Shown here: positions 1 through 7,465 of the stretch, piece after piece
Layout: each line of letters opens with the position of its first letter
Numbering within the stretch: position 1 is the first letter of the stretch
The notes under the pieces: generated by a model
What the model was told of the DNA's origin: nothing
Seen by the model: the letters and a program-made list of their open reading frames with translations, nothing else
The model's database searches: none
NCBI GenBank assembly: GCA_035995165.1
Contig: DASYKU010000095.1
Span: 1-41,414 of the forward strand
Length of the DNA: 41,414 nucleotides
Reading direction: 5' to 3'
From: Mycobacteriales bacterium
GTDB lineage: Bacteria > Actinomycetota > Actinomycetes > Mycobacteriales > CADCTP01
Position numbers and translations under genes: made by a program

Positions 1-590
1 CGGGCCGCGGCCCCGACCGCGAACAGCACGTTGGCGGTCTTCGACTGCGCGTACGCGAGCCAGGGGTCGTACGGGCGGCGGTCGAAGAACAGGTCGTCGA
101 AGTCCACCCCGCCGTTGACGTGCCCGACCGAGCTGACCGAGACGACCCGGGCGTCGCCGGCCGCGGCCAGCGCCTCGGACAGGCCGGTGGCCAGCGCGAA
201 GTGGCCGAGGTGGTTGGTGGCGAACTGGAGCTCCCAGCCCTCGGCCGTGCGCAGCAGCGGGGTGGCCATGACCCCGGCGTTGTTCACCAGCACGTGCAGC
301 GGTCCGGTCCAGCCGGCCACGAACGCGGCCACCGACGCCTGGTCGGCCAGGTCCAGCGGCGCGACCAGGACGTCCCCCGCGATGCCGGCCGCCGCGCGCG
401 ACCCGGCCTCGACGTTCCGCACGGCCAGCGTCACCTCGGCGCCCGCGCCCGCCAGCGCCCGCGCGGTCTCGACCCCGATCCCGGAGGAGGCGCCGGTGAC
501 GATCGCCCGCCGGCCGGTGAGGTCGACGCCCGCGACCACCTCCGCCGCCGTCGACGTCGCCCCGAACCCTGTCCGCACCAAGCCGGTCAT
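1..590 (-). CDS. Short-chain dehydrogenase/reductase, C-terminus cut by window edge
   Basis: This is a cytosolic NAD(P)-dependent oxidoreductase of the SDR superfamily; the substrate cannot be told. 196 residues are visible and the frame stays open to the window edge, so the C-terminus is missing. The Rossmann glycine motif TGASSGIG lies near residues 33-40, the NNAG motif near 105, an active-site serine region (VSSVGH) near 150, and YAQSK (catalytic Tyr and Lys) near 180. The start is the ATG at 588-590, preceded on the minus strand by a strong GGAGGAGG ribosome site. The N-terminal extension of about 25 residues before the Rossmann fold and the NHLGHF motif are typical of the retinol-dehydrogenase/WW-domain-oxidoreductase-like SDRs of actinomycetes. 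It lies 24 bases upstream of the acyltransferase stop and is transcribed in the same direction, so it could be co-transcribed with it. Confidence 0.93.
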   Translation of the reverse strand, partial: MTGLVRTGFGATSTAAEVVAGVDLTGRRAIVTGASSGIGVETARALAGAGAEVTLAVRNVEAGSRAAAGIAGDVLVAPLDLADQASVAAFVAGWTGPLHVLVNNAGVMATPLLRTAEGWELQFATNHLGHFALATGLSEALAAAGDARVVSVSSVGHVNGGVDFDDLFFDRRPYDPWLAYAQSKTANVLFAVGAAA

Positions 591-614
591 CCGGTCCTCC
601 TCCGCGTCCGTCCC

Positions 615-1766
615 TCAGAGGCTAACCGGAGTCTCCTCCGCTTCTTCCCGTGGGTGGTGGAAGGGCCAGCCGCGGTGGCGCTGGAAGGGGATCTCGAAGA
701 CGGCGGCGAACAGCCGGGCCACGACCAGCGCGAGCGGGACGGCCACCCCGAGCGTGGCCCAGAACGTCGGCAGCCCGCGCGGGACGAGGTCATGGTGCTT
801 GATCGTGCGGCTCACGATCACCACCAGCGGCAGCTGGACCAGGTAGAGGCTGTAGGAGAACGAGCCCAGCCCGCGCACCGGCCGGGTGTCCAGCAGCCGG
901 ACCAGCGGCGCCGGCCGCCCGGACGTCACCGCCACCAGCAGCAGCACCAGCGCCGGGCCGATCGCGAGGTCGATCCAGACGTACTCGCGGACGGTCCAGA
1001 TGGTGCCGCGGATCACGATGACGGCCAGCACGGGAGCGGCGGCCAGTGCGGCCAGCCAGGGCCAGGGCAGCCGGCGGACCCGGTCCGAGGCGACCACGAT
1101 CCCGGCGCCGGCCATCCCGAGCACGAACAGCGGCGCCAGCTGCGGGGTCAGCCCGCTCAGCTTGTTCACCGGCGACACGGCCGGGCCGAACAGGCCGACC
1201 GCGACGGCCGGCAGCGTGGCCAGCACCACCATCGCCACGGTCCCGAGCCGGCGGCGGAGCAGGAGCAGCAGCGGGAACACGACGTACAGCTCGGCCTCGA
1301 CGGCGATCGACCAGAACGTGCCGTTCGGGGTCGGCGCGACCACGAGGTCCTGCAGCAGCAGGCCGTAGACGGCGACCGTCCGGCCGGTGGGCGCGACCGA
1401 GTGCGGCTGCGGCCCGTACGACCAGGCGACGATCAGGCTGAACACCAGCGCCGCCCAGTACGGCGGGAGGATCCGCCAGGCCCGGCGGCGCGCGTACCGC
1501 CCGATCCCGCCGAGCCGCCAGCCGTGCCGGGCCGGCGACACCGAGAGGGAGAAGCCCGAGACGACGAGGAAGAACACCACGGCCAGGTGCCCGAACAGCA
1601 GCCCGCCGAGCCACCACGGCCCGTGGTTGCGCGGGAAGCCGGGGTAGGTCAGCAGCCAGCAGTGGAACAGCAGCACGTAGAGCGCGGCGAACCCGCGCAG
1701 CCCGTCGAGCCCGGCCAGCCGGCTGCGGGCCGGGGCAGACACCGGAGCTTGCTCCACACGGGTCAC
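615..1766 (-). CDS. Acyltransferase 3 family integral membrane protein
   Basis: A 383-residue membrane acyltransferase of the OafA/YrhL type (Acyl_transf_3), which usually transfers acyl groups such as acetyl or succinyl to extracytoplasmic sugars or natural products. After a short cytosolic lead, the diagnostic GLRGFAALYVLLFHCW stretch (residues about 21-36, with the conserved H) opens the first membrane segment. About ten hydrophobic segments follow, including WSIAVEAELYVVFPLL (family WSLxxE-type motif) in the middle. The start is GTG at 1764-1766. The next gene upstream (VIT transporter) is divergent, so the 99-base gap between them holds both promoters and the palindromic box at 1811-1829. 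The acceptor is unknown; no polysaccharide cluster is adjacent. Confidence 0.93.
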   Translation of the reverse strand: MTRVEQAPVSAPARSRLAGLDGLRGFAALYVLLFHCWLLTYPGFPRNHGPWWLGGLLFGHLAVVFFLVVSGFSLSVSPARHGWRLGGIGRYARRRAWRILPPYWAALVFSLIVAWSYGPQPHSVAPTGRTVAVYGLLLQDLVVAPTPNGTFWSIAVEAELYVVFPLLLLLRRRLGTVAMVVLATLPAVAVGLFGPAVSPVNKLSGLTPQLAPLFVLGMAGAGIVVASDRVRRLPWPWLAALAAAPVLAVIVIRGTIWTVREYVWIDLAIGPALVLLLVAVTSGRPAPLVRLLDTRPVRGLGSFSYSLYLVQLPLVVIVSRTIKHHDLVPRGLPTFWATLGVAVPLALVVARLFAAVFEIPFQRHRGWPFHHPREEAEETPVSL

Positions 1767-1810
1767 CGTCCTCTGGTACGCCTTCGGACTCGCTGGGGTT
1801 CATGTCCAGA

Positions 1811-1829
1811 TCAGGCAAGTCTTGCCTTG
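1811..1829. promoter_or_regulatory. DtxR/IdeR/MntR-like palindromic metal box
   Basis: The sequence TCAGGCAAGTCTTGCCTTG contains a perfect 7-bp inverted repeat (AGGCAAG/CTTGCCT) around one central base. Geometry (19 bp, odd centre) and half-site (AGG...CCT) match the iron box TTAGGTTAGSCTAACCTAA recognised by DtxR-family repressors, with 11 of 18 non-central positions shared. It lies 36 bases before the start of a VIT/CCC1 Fe/Mn transporter gene. That it controls this gene is inference. Confidence 0.6.
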
Positions 1830-1865
1830 CTGGCGGCCGATCCCGGATCTGCGGACAGTGGTGGG

Positions 1866-2585
1866 GTGAGCGAGCAGCTGGCGACCCATCCGTACGAGCC
1901 CCATGCGGGCGGCCTGGCCGGGCGGCTGAACTGGCTGCGGGCCGGCGTCCTCGGGGCCAACGACGGGATCGTGTCGGTGGCCGGGATCGTCGTCGGCGTC
2001 GCCGGGGCGACCCCGGCCCGCGGACCGGTGTTCACCGCGGGCCTGGCCGGGCTGGTCGCGGGGACGGTCTCGATGGCGCTGGGCGAGTACGTCTCGGTCA
2101 GCAGCCAGCGCGACAGCGAGCGGGCGCTGCTGGCCAAGGAGGCGGCGGAGCTGCGGGACATGCCGGAGTCGGAGCTGGCCGAGCTGGCCGCGATCTACGA
2201 GGGCAAGGGGCTGCGGCCGGAGACCGCGCGGCAGGTCGCGGTCGAGCTGACCGCGCACGACGGGCTGACCGCGCACGCCGAGGCCGAGCTGGGCGTACAC
2301 CCCGACCAGCTGGCCAGCCCGGGGCGGGCGGCGCTCGCCTCCGCGGTGGCGTTCGTGGCCGGGGCGCTGCTGCCGCTGGTGGCGATCCTGCTGCCGCCGG
2401 TGGGGGCGCGGGTCTGGGTCACGGTCGCGGCCGTGCTGGCCGCGCTCGGGATCGCGGGGGCGGTCAGCGCCCGCATCGGCGGCAGCGACCCGCGCCGGGC
2501 GGTCCTGCGGGTGGTCCTCGGTGGCGCCGCGGGCCTGGCGCTGACCTGGTCCATCGGCTACCTCTTCGGAACCGCCCTGCACTGA
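1866..2585 (+). CDS. VIT1/CCC1 family Fe2+/Mn2+ transporter
   Basis: A 239-residue membrane protein of the vacuolar iron transporter (VIT1/CCC1) family, which moves Fe2+ or Mn2+ out of the cytosol. The family signature NWLRAGVLGANDGIVSVAG, with its conserved Asp-Gly, is at residues about 19-37. The second signature GLVAGTVSMALGEYVSVSSQRDSE (about 60-83) ends membrane helix 2. A charged cytosolic metal-binding-like helical segment (LLAKEAAELRDMPESELAELAAIYEGKG) follows, then three hydrophobic helices. GTG at 1866 gives the usual family length. A DtxR-like box sits just upstream, which fits a metal-efflux or detoxification role. A strong hairpin follows the stop codon. Confidence 0.93.
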   Translation: MSEQLATHPYEPHAGGLAGRLNWLRAGVLGANDGIVSVAGIVVGVAGATPARGPVFTAGLAGLVAGTVSMALGEYVSVSSQRDSERALLAKEAAELRDMPESELAELAAIYEGKGLRPETARQVAVELTAHDGLTAHAEAELGVHPDQLASPGRAALASAVAFVAGALLPLVAILLPPVGARVWVTVAAVLAALGIAGAVSARIGGSDPRRAVLRVVLGGAAGLALTWSIGYLFGTALH

Positions 2586-2589
2586 GGCC

Positions 2590-2621
2590 ACCCCCTCGGC
2601 GGCCCGTGGACCCGAGGGGGT
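2590..2621 (+). terminator. Hairpin terminator after the VIT gene
   Basis: ACCCCCTCGG (2590-2599) and CCGAGGGGGT (2612-2621) form a perfect 10-bp stem with a 12-base loop, 5 bases after the VIT stop. There is no T-tract, as is common in actinomycetes. The last base of the stem is the first base of the putative -10 of the next gene. Confidence 0.7.
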
Positions 2622-2626
2622 AGACA
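2621..2626 (+). promoter_or_regulatory. Putative -10 element of the phospholipase D-like gene
   Basis: TAGACA ends 6 bases before the GTG at 2633 and no ribosome-binding site is present, so the mRNA is probably leaderless. The final A instead of T makes this a weaker match than the others in the window. Confidence 0.4.
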
Positions 2627-2632
2627 GCAGTC

Positions 2633-4204
2633 GTGGGAGTGGAGGACTGGCTGCTGACGGCGGCCGAGCGCGGCAACCCGGCGACCGGGATCGACCGCCG
2701 GCACCCCGGCGGCGAGGCCTGGTCGACCGGCAACCGGGTCACCCCGCTGGTGCACGGCGGCCGCTACTTCGCCGCCCTCGTCGCCGCGGTGGACCGTACG
2801 GTCGCCGGGGACCTGGTGTTGTTCACCGACTGGCGCGGGGACCCGGACGAGCGGCTGACCGGCGAGCCCGGCAGCGAGGTGTCCGGGCTGCTGGCCCGGG
2901 CGGCCGGGCGCGGGGTCGACGTCCGGGGGCTGGTCTGGCGCTCGCACCTGGACCGGCTGGCGTTCTCGGCCGCGGAGAACCGGCGGCTCGGGGCCGAGAT
3001 CAACCGGGCCGGCGGCCAGTGCCTGCTGGACATGCGGGTCCGCCTCGGCGGCTCGCACCACCAGAAGTTCGTCGTGCTGCGGCACCCCGGGCGGCCCGAG
3101 CTGGACGTCGCCTACGTCGGCGGGATCGACCTGTGCCACAGCCGCCGGGACGACGCGACGCACGCCGGCGACCCGCAGCCGATGGGGATGGCCGCGGCGT
3201 ACGGACCGCGGCCGCCCTGGCACGACGTGCAGCTGGAGATCCGCGGGCCGGCCGTGGCCGACGTCGAGGCGGTGTTCCGGGAGCGGTGGGACGACCCGCA
3301 GCCGCTGTCCCGCAACCCGGTGCACCTGCTCGTGGACCGGGTCCGGGAGCACGAGCGGCGGCGGCGCCCGCTGCCGGGCCCGCTGCCGGAGCCGCCGGCG
3401 GCCGGGCCGCACACCGTGCAGCTGCTGCGGACGTACCCGGCCCGGCGCGGGGGGTACCCGTTCGCGCCGGCGGGGGAGCGCAGCGTCGCCCGGGGCTACC
3501 TCAAGGCGCTGGAGAGGGCCCGGCACCTGATCTACGTCGAGGACCAGTACCTCTGGTCGGCCGACGTGGCGTCGGTGTTCGTCGCGGCGCTGCGGCGGGA
3601 GCCGGAGCTGCGGCTGATCGTGGTGCTGCCGCACCACCCGGACCAGGACGGGCGGCTGTCGAAGCCGCCGAACCTGGTCGGCCGGGGCCGCGCGCTGGAC
3701 CGGATCCGGGCCGCCGGCGGGGACCGGGTCGCGATCTACGGCGTGGAGAACCCGCAGGGCACCCCGGTGTACGTGCACGCGAAGGTCTGCGTCGTCGACG
3801 ACATCTGGGCCTCGGTCGGGTCGGACAACCTCAACCGGCGGTCCTGGACCCACGACTCCGAGCTGGCCGCGGTCGTGCTGGACGAGACGGCCGGGGAGGC
3901 CGAGGGGCCGCGGGCGTTCGCCCGGGAGCTGCGGCTCACGCTGGCCCGGGAGCACCTCGACCGGGCCGACGGGGACGTCGCCGACCTGCTCGACGTCCGG
4001 TCCGCGTTCGACCCGATGGCGGCGTCGGCGCGGGCCCTGCAGGCCTGGCACGACCGGGGCCGTACGGGGCCGCGGCCGCCGGGCCGGCTGCGGCCGCTGG
4101 ACGACTCGGCCGATCCGCGGTCCTGGTGGGCGGCCGCGCTCTACCGCACGGCCTACGACCCGGACGGGCGGCCGCGCGAGCTCCGTCGCCGGCACACCTT
4201 CTGA
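2633..4204 (+). CDS. Phospholipase D-like protein (two HKD regions)
   Basis: A 523-residue phospholipase D-superfamily protein; members hydrolyse or transfer phosphodiester bonds, commonly phosphatidyl lipids. Two catalytic half-sites are visible. The first is SHHQKFVVL with His143 and Lys145. The second is VHAKVCVVDD with His382, followed by GSDNLNRRSW, a classic continuation of the second HKD motif. In the first motif the usual Asp five residues after Lys is Arg150, while a nearby Asp (in LDVAYVGGID) follows; many actinobacterial relatives look the same as far as I recall. There is no signal peptide, so it is likely cytosolic or peripheral. Start GTG 2633 is supported by the putative -10 at 2621. 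The gene converges on an EamA-like transporter. Confidence 0.9.
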   Translation: MGVEDWLLTAAERGNPATGIDRRHPGGEAWSTGNRVTPLVHGGRYFAALVAAVDRTVAGDLVLFTDWRGDPDERLTGEPGSEVSGLLARAAGRGVDVRGLVWRSHLDRLAFSAAENRRLGAEINRAGGQCLLDMRVRLGGSHHQKFVVLRHPGRPELDVAYVGGIDLCHSRRDDATHAGDPQPMGMAAAYGPRPPWHDVQLEIRGPAVADVEAVFRERWDDPQPLSRNPVHLLVDRVREHERRRRPLPGPLPEPPAAGPHTVQLLRTYPARRGGYPFAPAGERSVARGYLKALERARHLIYVEDQYLWSADVASVFVAALRREPELRLIVVLPHHPDQDGRLSKPPNLVGRGRALDRIRAAGGDRVAIYGVENPQGTPVYVHAKVCVVDDIWASVGSDNLNRRSWTHDSELAAVVLDETAGEAEGPRAFARELRLTLAREHLDRADGDVADLLDVRSAFDPMAASARALQAWHDRGRTGPRPPGRLRPLDDSADPRSWWAAALYRTAYDPDGRPRELRRRHTF

Positions 4205-4205
4205 T

Positions 4206-4221
4206 CCGCCGGCGTCGGCGG
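4206..4221. terminator. Bidirectional terminator hairpin
   Basis: CCGCCG (4206-4211) and CGGCGG (4216-4221) pair around a 4-base loop between the convergent phospholipase D-like gene (stop 4204) and the EamA-like transporter gene (stop 4263). It can serve both strands. Confidence 0.5.
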
Positions 4222-4262
4222 GTCAGGCGGGCGGTGCGGCCTGTCCGCCGGCCTCGGCAGGG

Positions 4263-5090
4263 TCAGGCGGGTTGTACGGCCTGGGTCCGGGAGAGGCGCA
4301 GCGCGCCGGCCAGGACGAGGGCGACGCCGGCCAGGGCCGCGGGCACCCAGCCCGGCCGGGGCGTGTCGCCGAGCAGGGCCGCGCCGGCCAGCGCCGGGGC
4401 CAGGGTCTCGGCCGCGACGACCGTGGCCGAGGTCGCGGTGACCGAGCCCCGCTGCAGCGCGGCCGGGTAGAGCACCTGGGAGACGGCGCCGGCCCCGAGC
4501 AGCGCCCACACCGCCGGATCCCGCACCAGCACGGTCGGGTCGAGGGTCGCCGGCACCACCCGGCCGGCCAGCGCGACCAGCCCGAACTCCAGCCCGGCCA
4601 GCAGCCCGAGCACGATCCCGGTCACGCCCGGCCGCCGCGCCAGCGCGGCCGCGACGAGCGACAGCAGCACGGCCGTCGCGAGCAGCCCCCAGCGCCCGGA
4701 TCCGGACAGCACGCCCGGGTGCTCCCGCCCGGCCGAGAGCGCGACCAGCCCGAGCCCGGCCACGACGGCGCCGACCGCCAGCCACGCCGGCCGGCCGATC
4801 CGCGCGTGCAGCACCGGCCCGGACAGCAGCGCGACGACCGCGAGGTTGGCCGAGATCGCCGACTGCACGGCGTACACGGGCAGCTGGCGGAGCGCGACCA
4901 GGCTGAGCGCGAAGCCGACCAGGTCGAGCAGCAGCCCGGCCGCGTACGGTCCGGACCGCAGCAGGCGCAGCAGCAGCCGCGGGTCCAGCCCCTCGGCCCG
5001 GTCGGCCCGGGCCGCGGCGACCGCCTGCAGGACGGTCGCCCCGCCGTACGCGACGGCGGCCGCCAGCGCGCACAGCAATGCGAGGACCAC
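4263..5090 (-). CDS. EamA/DMT-superfamily transporter
   Basis: A 275-residue integral membrane protein with nine to ten hydrophobic segments and short charged loops, in the drug/metabolite transporter (EamA-like) pattern of two tandem five-helix halves. The first helix begins at residue 2. The second half starts near VTGIVLGLLAGLEFGLVALAG. The substrate is unknown; relatives export amino acids or metabolites. The start is GTG 5088-5090. A TACGGT element 6 bases upstream argues for a leaderless transcript separate from the two-component operon, whose last gene ends 18 bases upstream in the same direction; read-through from that operon is also possible. Confidence 0.88.
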   Translation of the reverse strand: MVLALLCALAAAVAYGGATVLQAVAAARADRAEGLDPRLLLRLLRSGPYAAGLLLDLVGFALSLVALRQLPVYAVQSAISANLAVVALLSGPVLHARIGRPAWLAVGAVVAGLGLVALSAGREHPGVLSGSGRWGLLATAVLLSLVAAALARRPGVTGIVLGLLAGLEFGLVALAGRVVPATLDPTVLVRDPAVWALLGAGAVSQVLYPAALQRGSVTATSATVVAAETLAPALAGAALLGDTPRPGWVPAALAGVALVLAGALRLSRTQAVQPA

Positions 5091-5096
5091 GCGCCG

Positions 5097-5102
5097 ACCG
5101 TA
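5097..5102 (-). promoter_or_regulatory. -10 element of the EamA-like transporter gene
   Basis: On the minus strand TACGGT is followed by 6 bases and the GTG start (5090). This is a TANNNT -10 placed for leaderless transcription. Confidence 0.5.
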
Positions 5103-5108
5103 CGGGGA

Positions 5109-5792
5109 TCAGGGCGCCTCGTAGCGGTAGCCGTAGCCGCGCAGGGTGGTGATGCGACCGGTGAGGCCGGCCTCGCCGAGCTTCCGCCGTACGGCCAGGA
5201 CGTGCATGTCGAGGGTCTTGGTCGAGCCGAACCAGTTCTCGTCCCAGACGTCGGACATCAGCCGCTCCCGGCTCAGCGCCTCCCCGGCCGAGCGGGCCAG
5301 CACGGCCAGCAGGTCGAACTCCCGCGGCCGCAGCGGCACCTCCACCCCGTCCACGGTGACCCGGCGGCTGCCCGGGTCGACCAGCAGCGGGCCGACCCCG
5401 ATCGGCGGCTCGGGGGCCGGCTCGGAGTTGCCGCGGCGCAGGTGGGCCCGGACCCGGGCCAGCAGCTCGGTCAGCCGGAACGGCTTGGTCAGGTAGTCGT
5501 CGGCCCCGGCGTCCAGGCCGAGCACCACGTCGATCTCGTCCGTACGGGCGGTGAGCATGACGATCACCACGTCCGGCAGGGCCGAGCGCAGCTGCCGGCA
5601 CAGCGCGGTCCCGTCCAGGTCCGGCAGGCCGAGGTCGAGCAGGATCAGGTCGACCCGGGCCCCGCCGGCCATGTGCTCCAGCGCGGCCCGGCCGGTGCGG
5701 GCCCAGCGGACCCGGTGACCCTGGGTGGCGAGCGCGCCGGCCAGCTGGTCGCCGATGTCCGGGTCGTCCTCGACCAGGAGCAGCTCGGACAC
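5109..5792 (-). CDS. OmpR/PhoB-family response regulator
   Basis: A 227-residue DNA-binding response regulator. The receiver domain (residues about 1-115) has the acidic pocket Glu8-Asp9-Asp10, phosphoacceptor Asp53 in LILLDLGLP, Thr in VIVMLTA near 81, and Lys in YLTKPFR near 103. The C-terminal winged helix (about 130-225) contains LRPREFDLLAVLARSAGEALSRE and ends TLRGYGYRYEAP, the hallmark of OmpR-type effector domains. Start GTG 5790-5792 lies 7 bases after the stop of the sensor kinase gene, so the pair is an operon in kinase-regulator order, the reverse of the commoner order. It probably binds the phased GNTGACC repeats at 7340-7389. Confidence 0.95.
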   Translation of the reverse strand: MSELLLVEDDPDIGDQLAGALATQGHRVRWARTGRAALEHMAGGARVDLILLDLGLPDLDGTALCRQLRSALPDVVIVMLTARTDEIDVVLGLDAGADDYLTKPFRLTELLARVRAHLRRGNSEPAPEPPIGVGPLLVDPGSRRVTVDGVEVPLRPREFDLLAVLARSAGEALSRERLMSDVWDENWFGSTKTLDMHVLAVRRKLGEAGLTGRITTLRGYGYRYEAP

Positions 5793-5799
5793 GCAGCGA

Positions 5800-7398
5800 T
5801 TATGCCGCCGTCCACGACCGAAGGATCAGACTCACCACCGGCCCCGCCCCGGGCTGGCCTCCCGGCCCCGTTCCGGGCCCGGCTCCCGGCCCCGCCTCGG
5901 GCCCGGCTCCCGGCCCCGCCTCGGGCCCGGCTTCCGGCCCCGCCTCGGGCCCGGCTTCCGGCCCCGTTCCGGGCCCGACTTCGGGGCCGCGCAGCGGGCC
6001 GGAGCCGGGGTCGGTGACGACGAGGCGGGCGCCGATGGACTCGGCGAGATCGCGGGCGAGGGCGAGGCCGATCCCGGTGCCGCGAGCGCGAGGGTCCCCG
6101 CGGCGGAACGCGGCCGCGAGCCCGGCCGCGTCGAACCCCGGTCCCTGGTCGGACACGTCCACCGCGAGCCCGCCCCCGGCCGTGCGGACCGTGACCGTGA
6201 CCGTGCCGGCCCCGTGCGCGAGCGCGTTGGTGACCAGCACGTCCAGGACCTGGTGCAGGACCGCCGGGGTCGCCGCGGCCGGCGGCAGCCCGGGCTCGAC
6301 CCGGATCAGCGCCTCCCGGCCGCGGCCGGCCGCCAGCTCGGCCCAGCGGCCGGCCCGGGCCGACTCGACCAGCGTGCCCAGGTCCACCGGCCCGACCGGC
6401 GCGAGCGGGTCGCGACCGCGGGCGATCAGCTCGTCGACGGTCGACTCGACCCGGTCGGCCCGCGCCAGCGCCTCCCGGATCGCGGCGTCCCGGTCGGCGG
6501 TGGGCGTCAGCAGCGTCCGTTCCAGGCCGAGCCGGAGCGCGGTCAGCGGCGTACGGACCTGGTGGGAGGCGTCCGCGGCCACCGACCCGGCCCGCTCCAG
6601 CAGGCCGCCCAGCCGCCGGGCCGTGGCCCGCAGCGCCCGGCCCGCCTCGGCCGCCTCGTAGAGCCGGGACGACCGCGGCTCGACCGCGAAGTCGCCCTCG
6701 CCGAGCGCGTGCGCGGCCCGGGTCAGCTCCTCCAGCGGGGCCGCGATCCGGCCGGCCTGGCGGCGGGCCAGCAGGGCCGCGACCGCGAGCACGAGGACCG
6801 CGAGCACGGCCATCGCCCCGAACGTGGCCCAGGTCCGGTCCAGCACCCGGTCGTACGCGACCGCGGCCCGGACCACCACGTCCCGCCCGCCCGACCGGAC
6901 CGGGACGGCGACGGCCAGCTCGCCGCCGGAGAGCTCCTGCTCCTCGTCCCGGCCCGCGCCGACGGCGACCGCGAGGGCGCTGTGCGCGGGGCCGGTGCCG
7001 GTCAGGCGGGTGCCGCCGGCGTCGTACACGGCCAGGTGGGTCTCCGGGCGCCGGGGTTCGGGCAGGCCCGCGCCCAGGCCGGAGGTGTCGCCGGACAGGG
7101 ACCCGGCCGCCCGGCTGGCCTCGGCGGACAGGCGGGCGGCGGCCTCGCCGCGGTAGAGCCGGGCCGCCGCGATCGCCAGCGGGACCGCGAACAACGTCAC
7201 CGCGAGGACGGCGACGACGAGGATCGCCGAGCCGACCGCGCGCCGCACCGGCACCAGCCGCCCGTCCTCGTCCCGCCGAGGCCCCGGCACCGGCCCGGGC
7301 GCGGGGTCCGGAGGGGCGACGGGGGGCGGGGGAGCGGGCGTTGACCGTCCGCTGACCTCCGGTACCGGCGCCGTTGACCGGCGCTGACCTAGCGTCAT
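5800..7398 (-). CDS. Sensor histidine kinase with Gly/Pro tetrapeptide-repeat insertion near C-terminus
   Basis: A 532-residue membrane sensor kinase. A proline-rich cytosolic head (1-50) precedes membrane helix 1 (about 55-80). A periplasmic sensor (about 82-190), helix 2 (about 192-212) and a HAMP-like linker follow. The H-box DASHQVRTPL carries the phosphoacceptor His279. The N-box LVTNALAHG, G1 box DVSDQGPGFD and G2 box GTGIGLALAR are all present. The strange part is residues 469-520: thirteen xxGP tetrapeptides (mostly EAGP and GAGP) sit between LVVTDPGSGP and VVSLILRS, i.e. before the last beta strand of the ATPase domain. ATG 7396-7398 is used here, but no ribosome site is evident and the true start could be a GTG near residue 49, which would leave the operator repeats non-coding. 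Confidence 0.92.
   Translation of the reverse strand: MTLGQRRSTAPVPEVSGRSTPAPPPPVAPPDPAPGPVPGPRRDEDGRLVPVRRAVGSAILVVAVLAVTLFAVPLAIAAARLYRGEAAARLSAEASRAAGSLSGDTSGLGAGLPEPRRPETHLAVYDAGGTRLTGTGPAHSALAVAVGAGRDEEQELSGGELAVAVPVRSGGRDVVVRAAVAYDRVLDRTWATFGAMAVLAVLVLAVAALLARRQAGRIAAPLEELTRAAHALGEGDFAVEPRSSRLYEAAEAGRALRATARRLGGLLERAGSVAADASHQVRTPLTALRLGLERTLLTPTADRDAAIREALARADRVESTVDELIARGRDPLAPVGPVDLGTLVESARAGRWAELAAGRGREALIRVEPGLPPAAATPAVLHQVLDVLVTNALAHGAGTVTVTVRTAGGGLAVDVSDQGPGFDAAGLAAAFRRGDPRARGTGIGLALARDLAESIGARLVVTDPGSGPLRGPEVGPGTGPEAGPEAGPEAGPEAGPGAGPEAGPGAGPGTGPGGQPGAGPVVSLILRSWTAA
5839..5994. repeat. 12-bp tandem repeat inside the histidine kinase gene
   Basis: Thirteen consecutive 12-bp units encode xxGP tetrapeptides (4 perfect EAGP in a row plus GAGP, GTGP, EVGP, LRGP and GGQP variants). 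The central copies are nearly identical at DNA level, with alternating cggccccgcctc and gggcccggctcc blocks on the plus strand. The length is a multiple of three, so copy-number change would not shift the reading frame. Confidence 0.9.
7340..7389. promoter_or_regulatory. Phased direct repeats, probable response-regulator operator
   Basis: Four heptamers on the plus strand, GTTGACC (7340), GCTGACC (7351), GTTGACC (7373) and GCTGACC (7383), are spaced 11, 22 and 10 bases, i.e. on one face of the helix. OmpR/PhoP-family regulators bind such direct repeats with about 11-bp spacing; the Streptomyces PHO-box unit GTTCACC is very similar. The site lies between the divergent two-component operon and a small membrane-protein gene. 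It is inside the kinase frame if the first ATG is used. Confidence 0.6.
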
Positions 7399-7465
7399 GT
7401 CCGTCTACCGCGGCCGGCATCGGCGCCAGCACCACACCGATCGCCCGCACCCGCCGAGGAGCCCG

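Noticed and set aside
120-1860. Long plus-strand open frames across 120-1860
   Set aside because: They are antisense to the SDR and acyltransferase genes, rich in Arg/Gly/Pro/Gln and without any domain; only the last part (from GTG 1866) is the real VIT gene.
5839-5994. CRISPR array or IS end at the tandem repeat
   Set aside because: The units are 12 bp with no unique spacers, lie inside a coding frame and encode a regular tetrapeptide.
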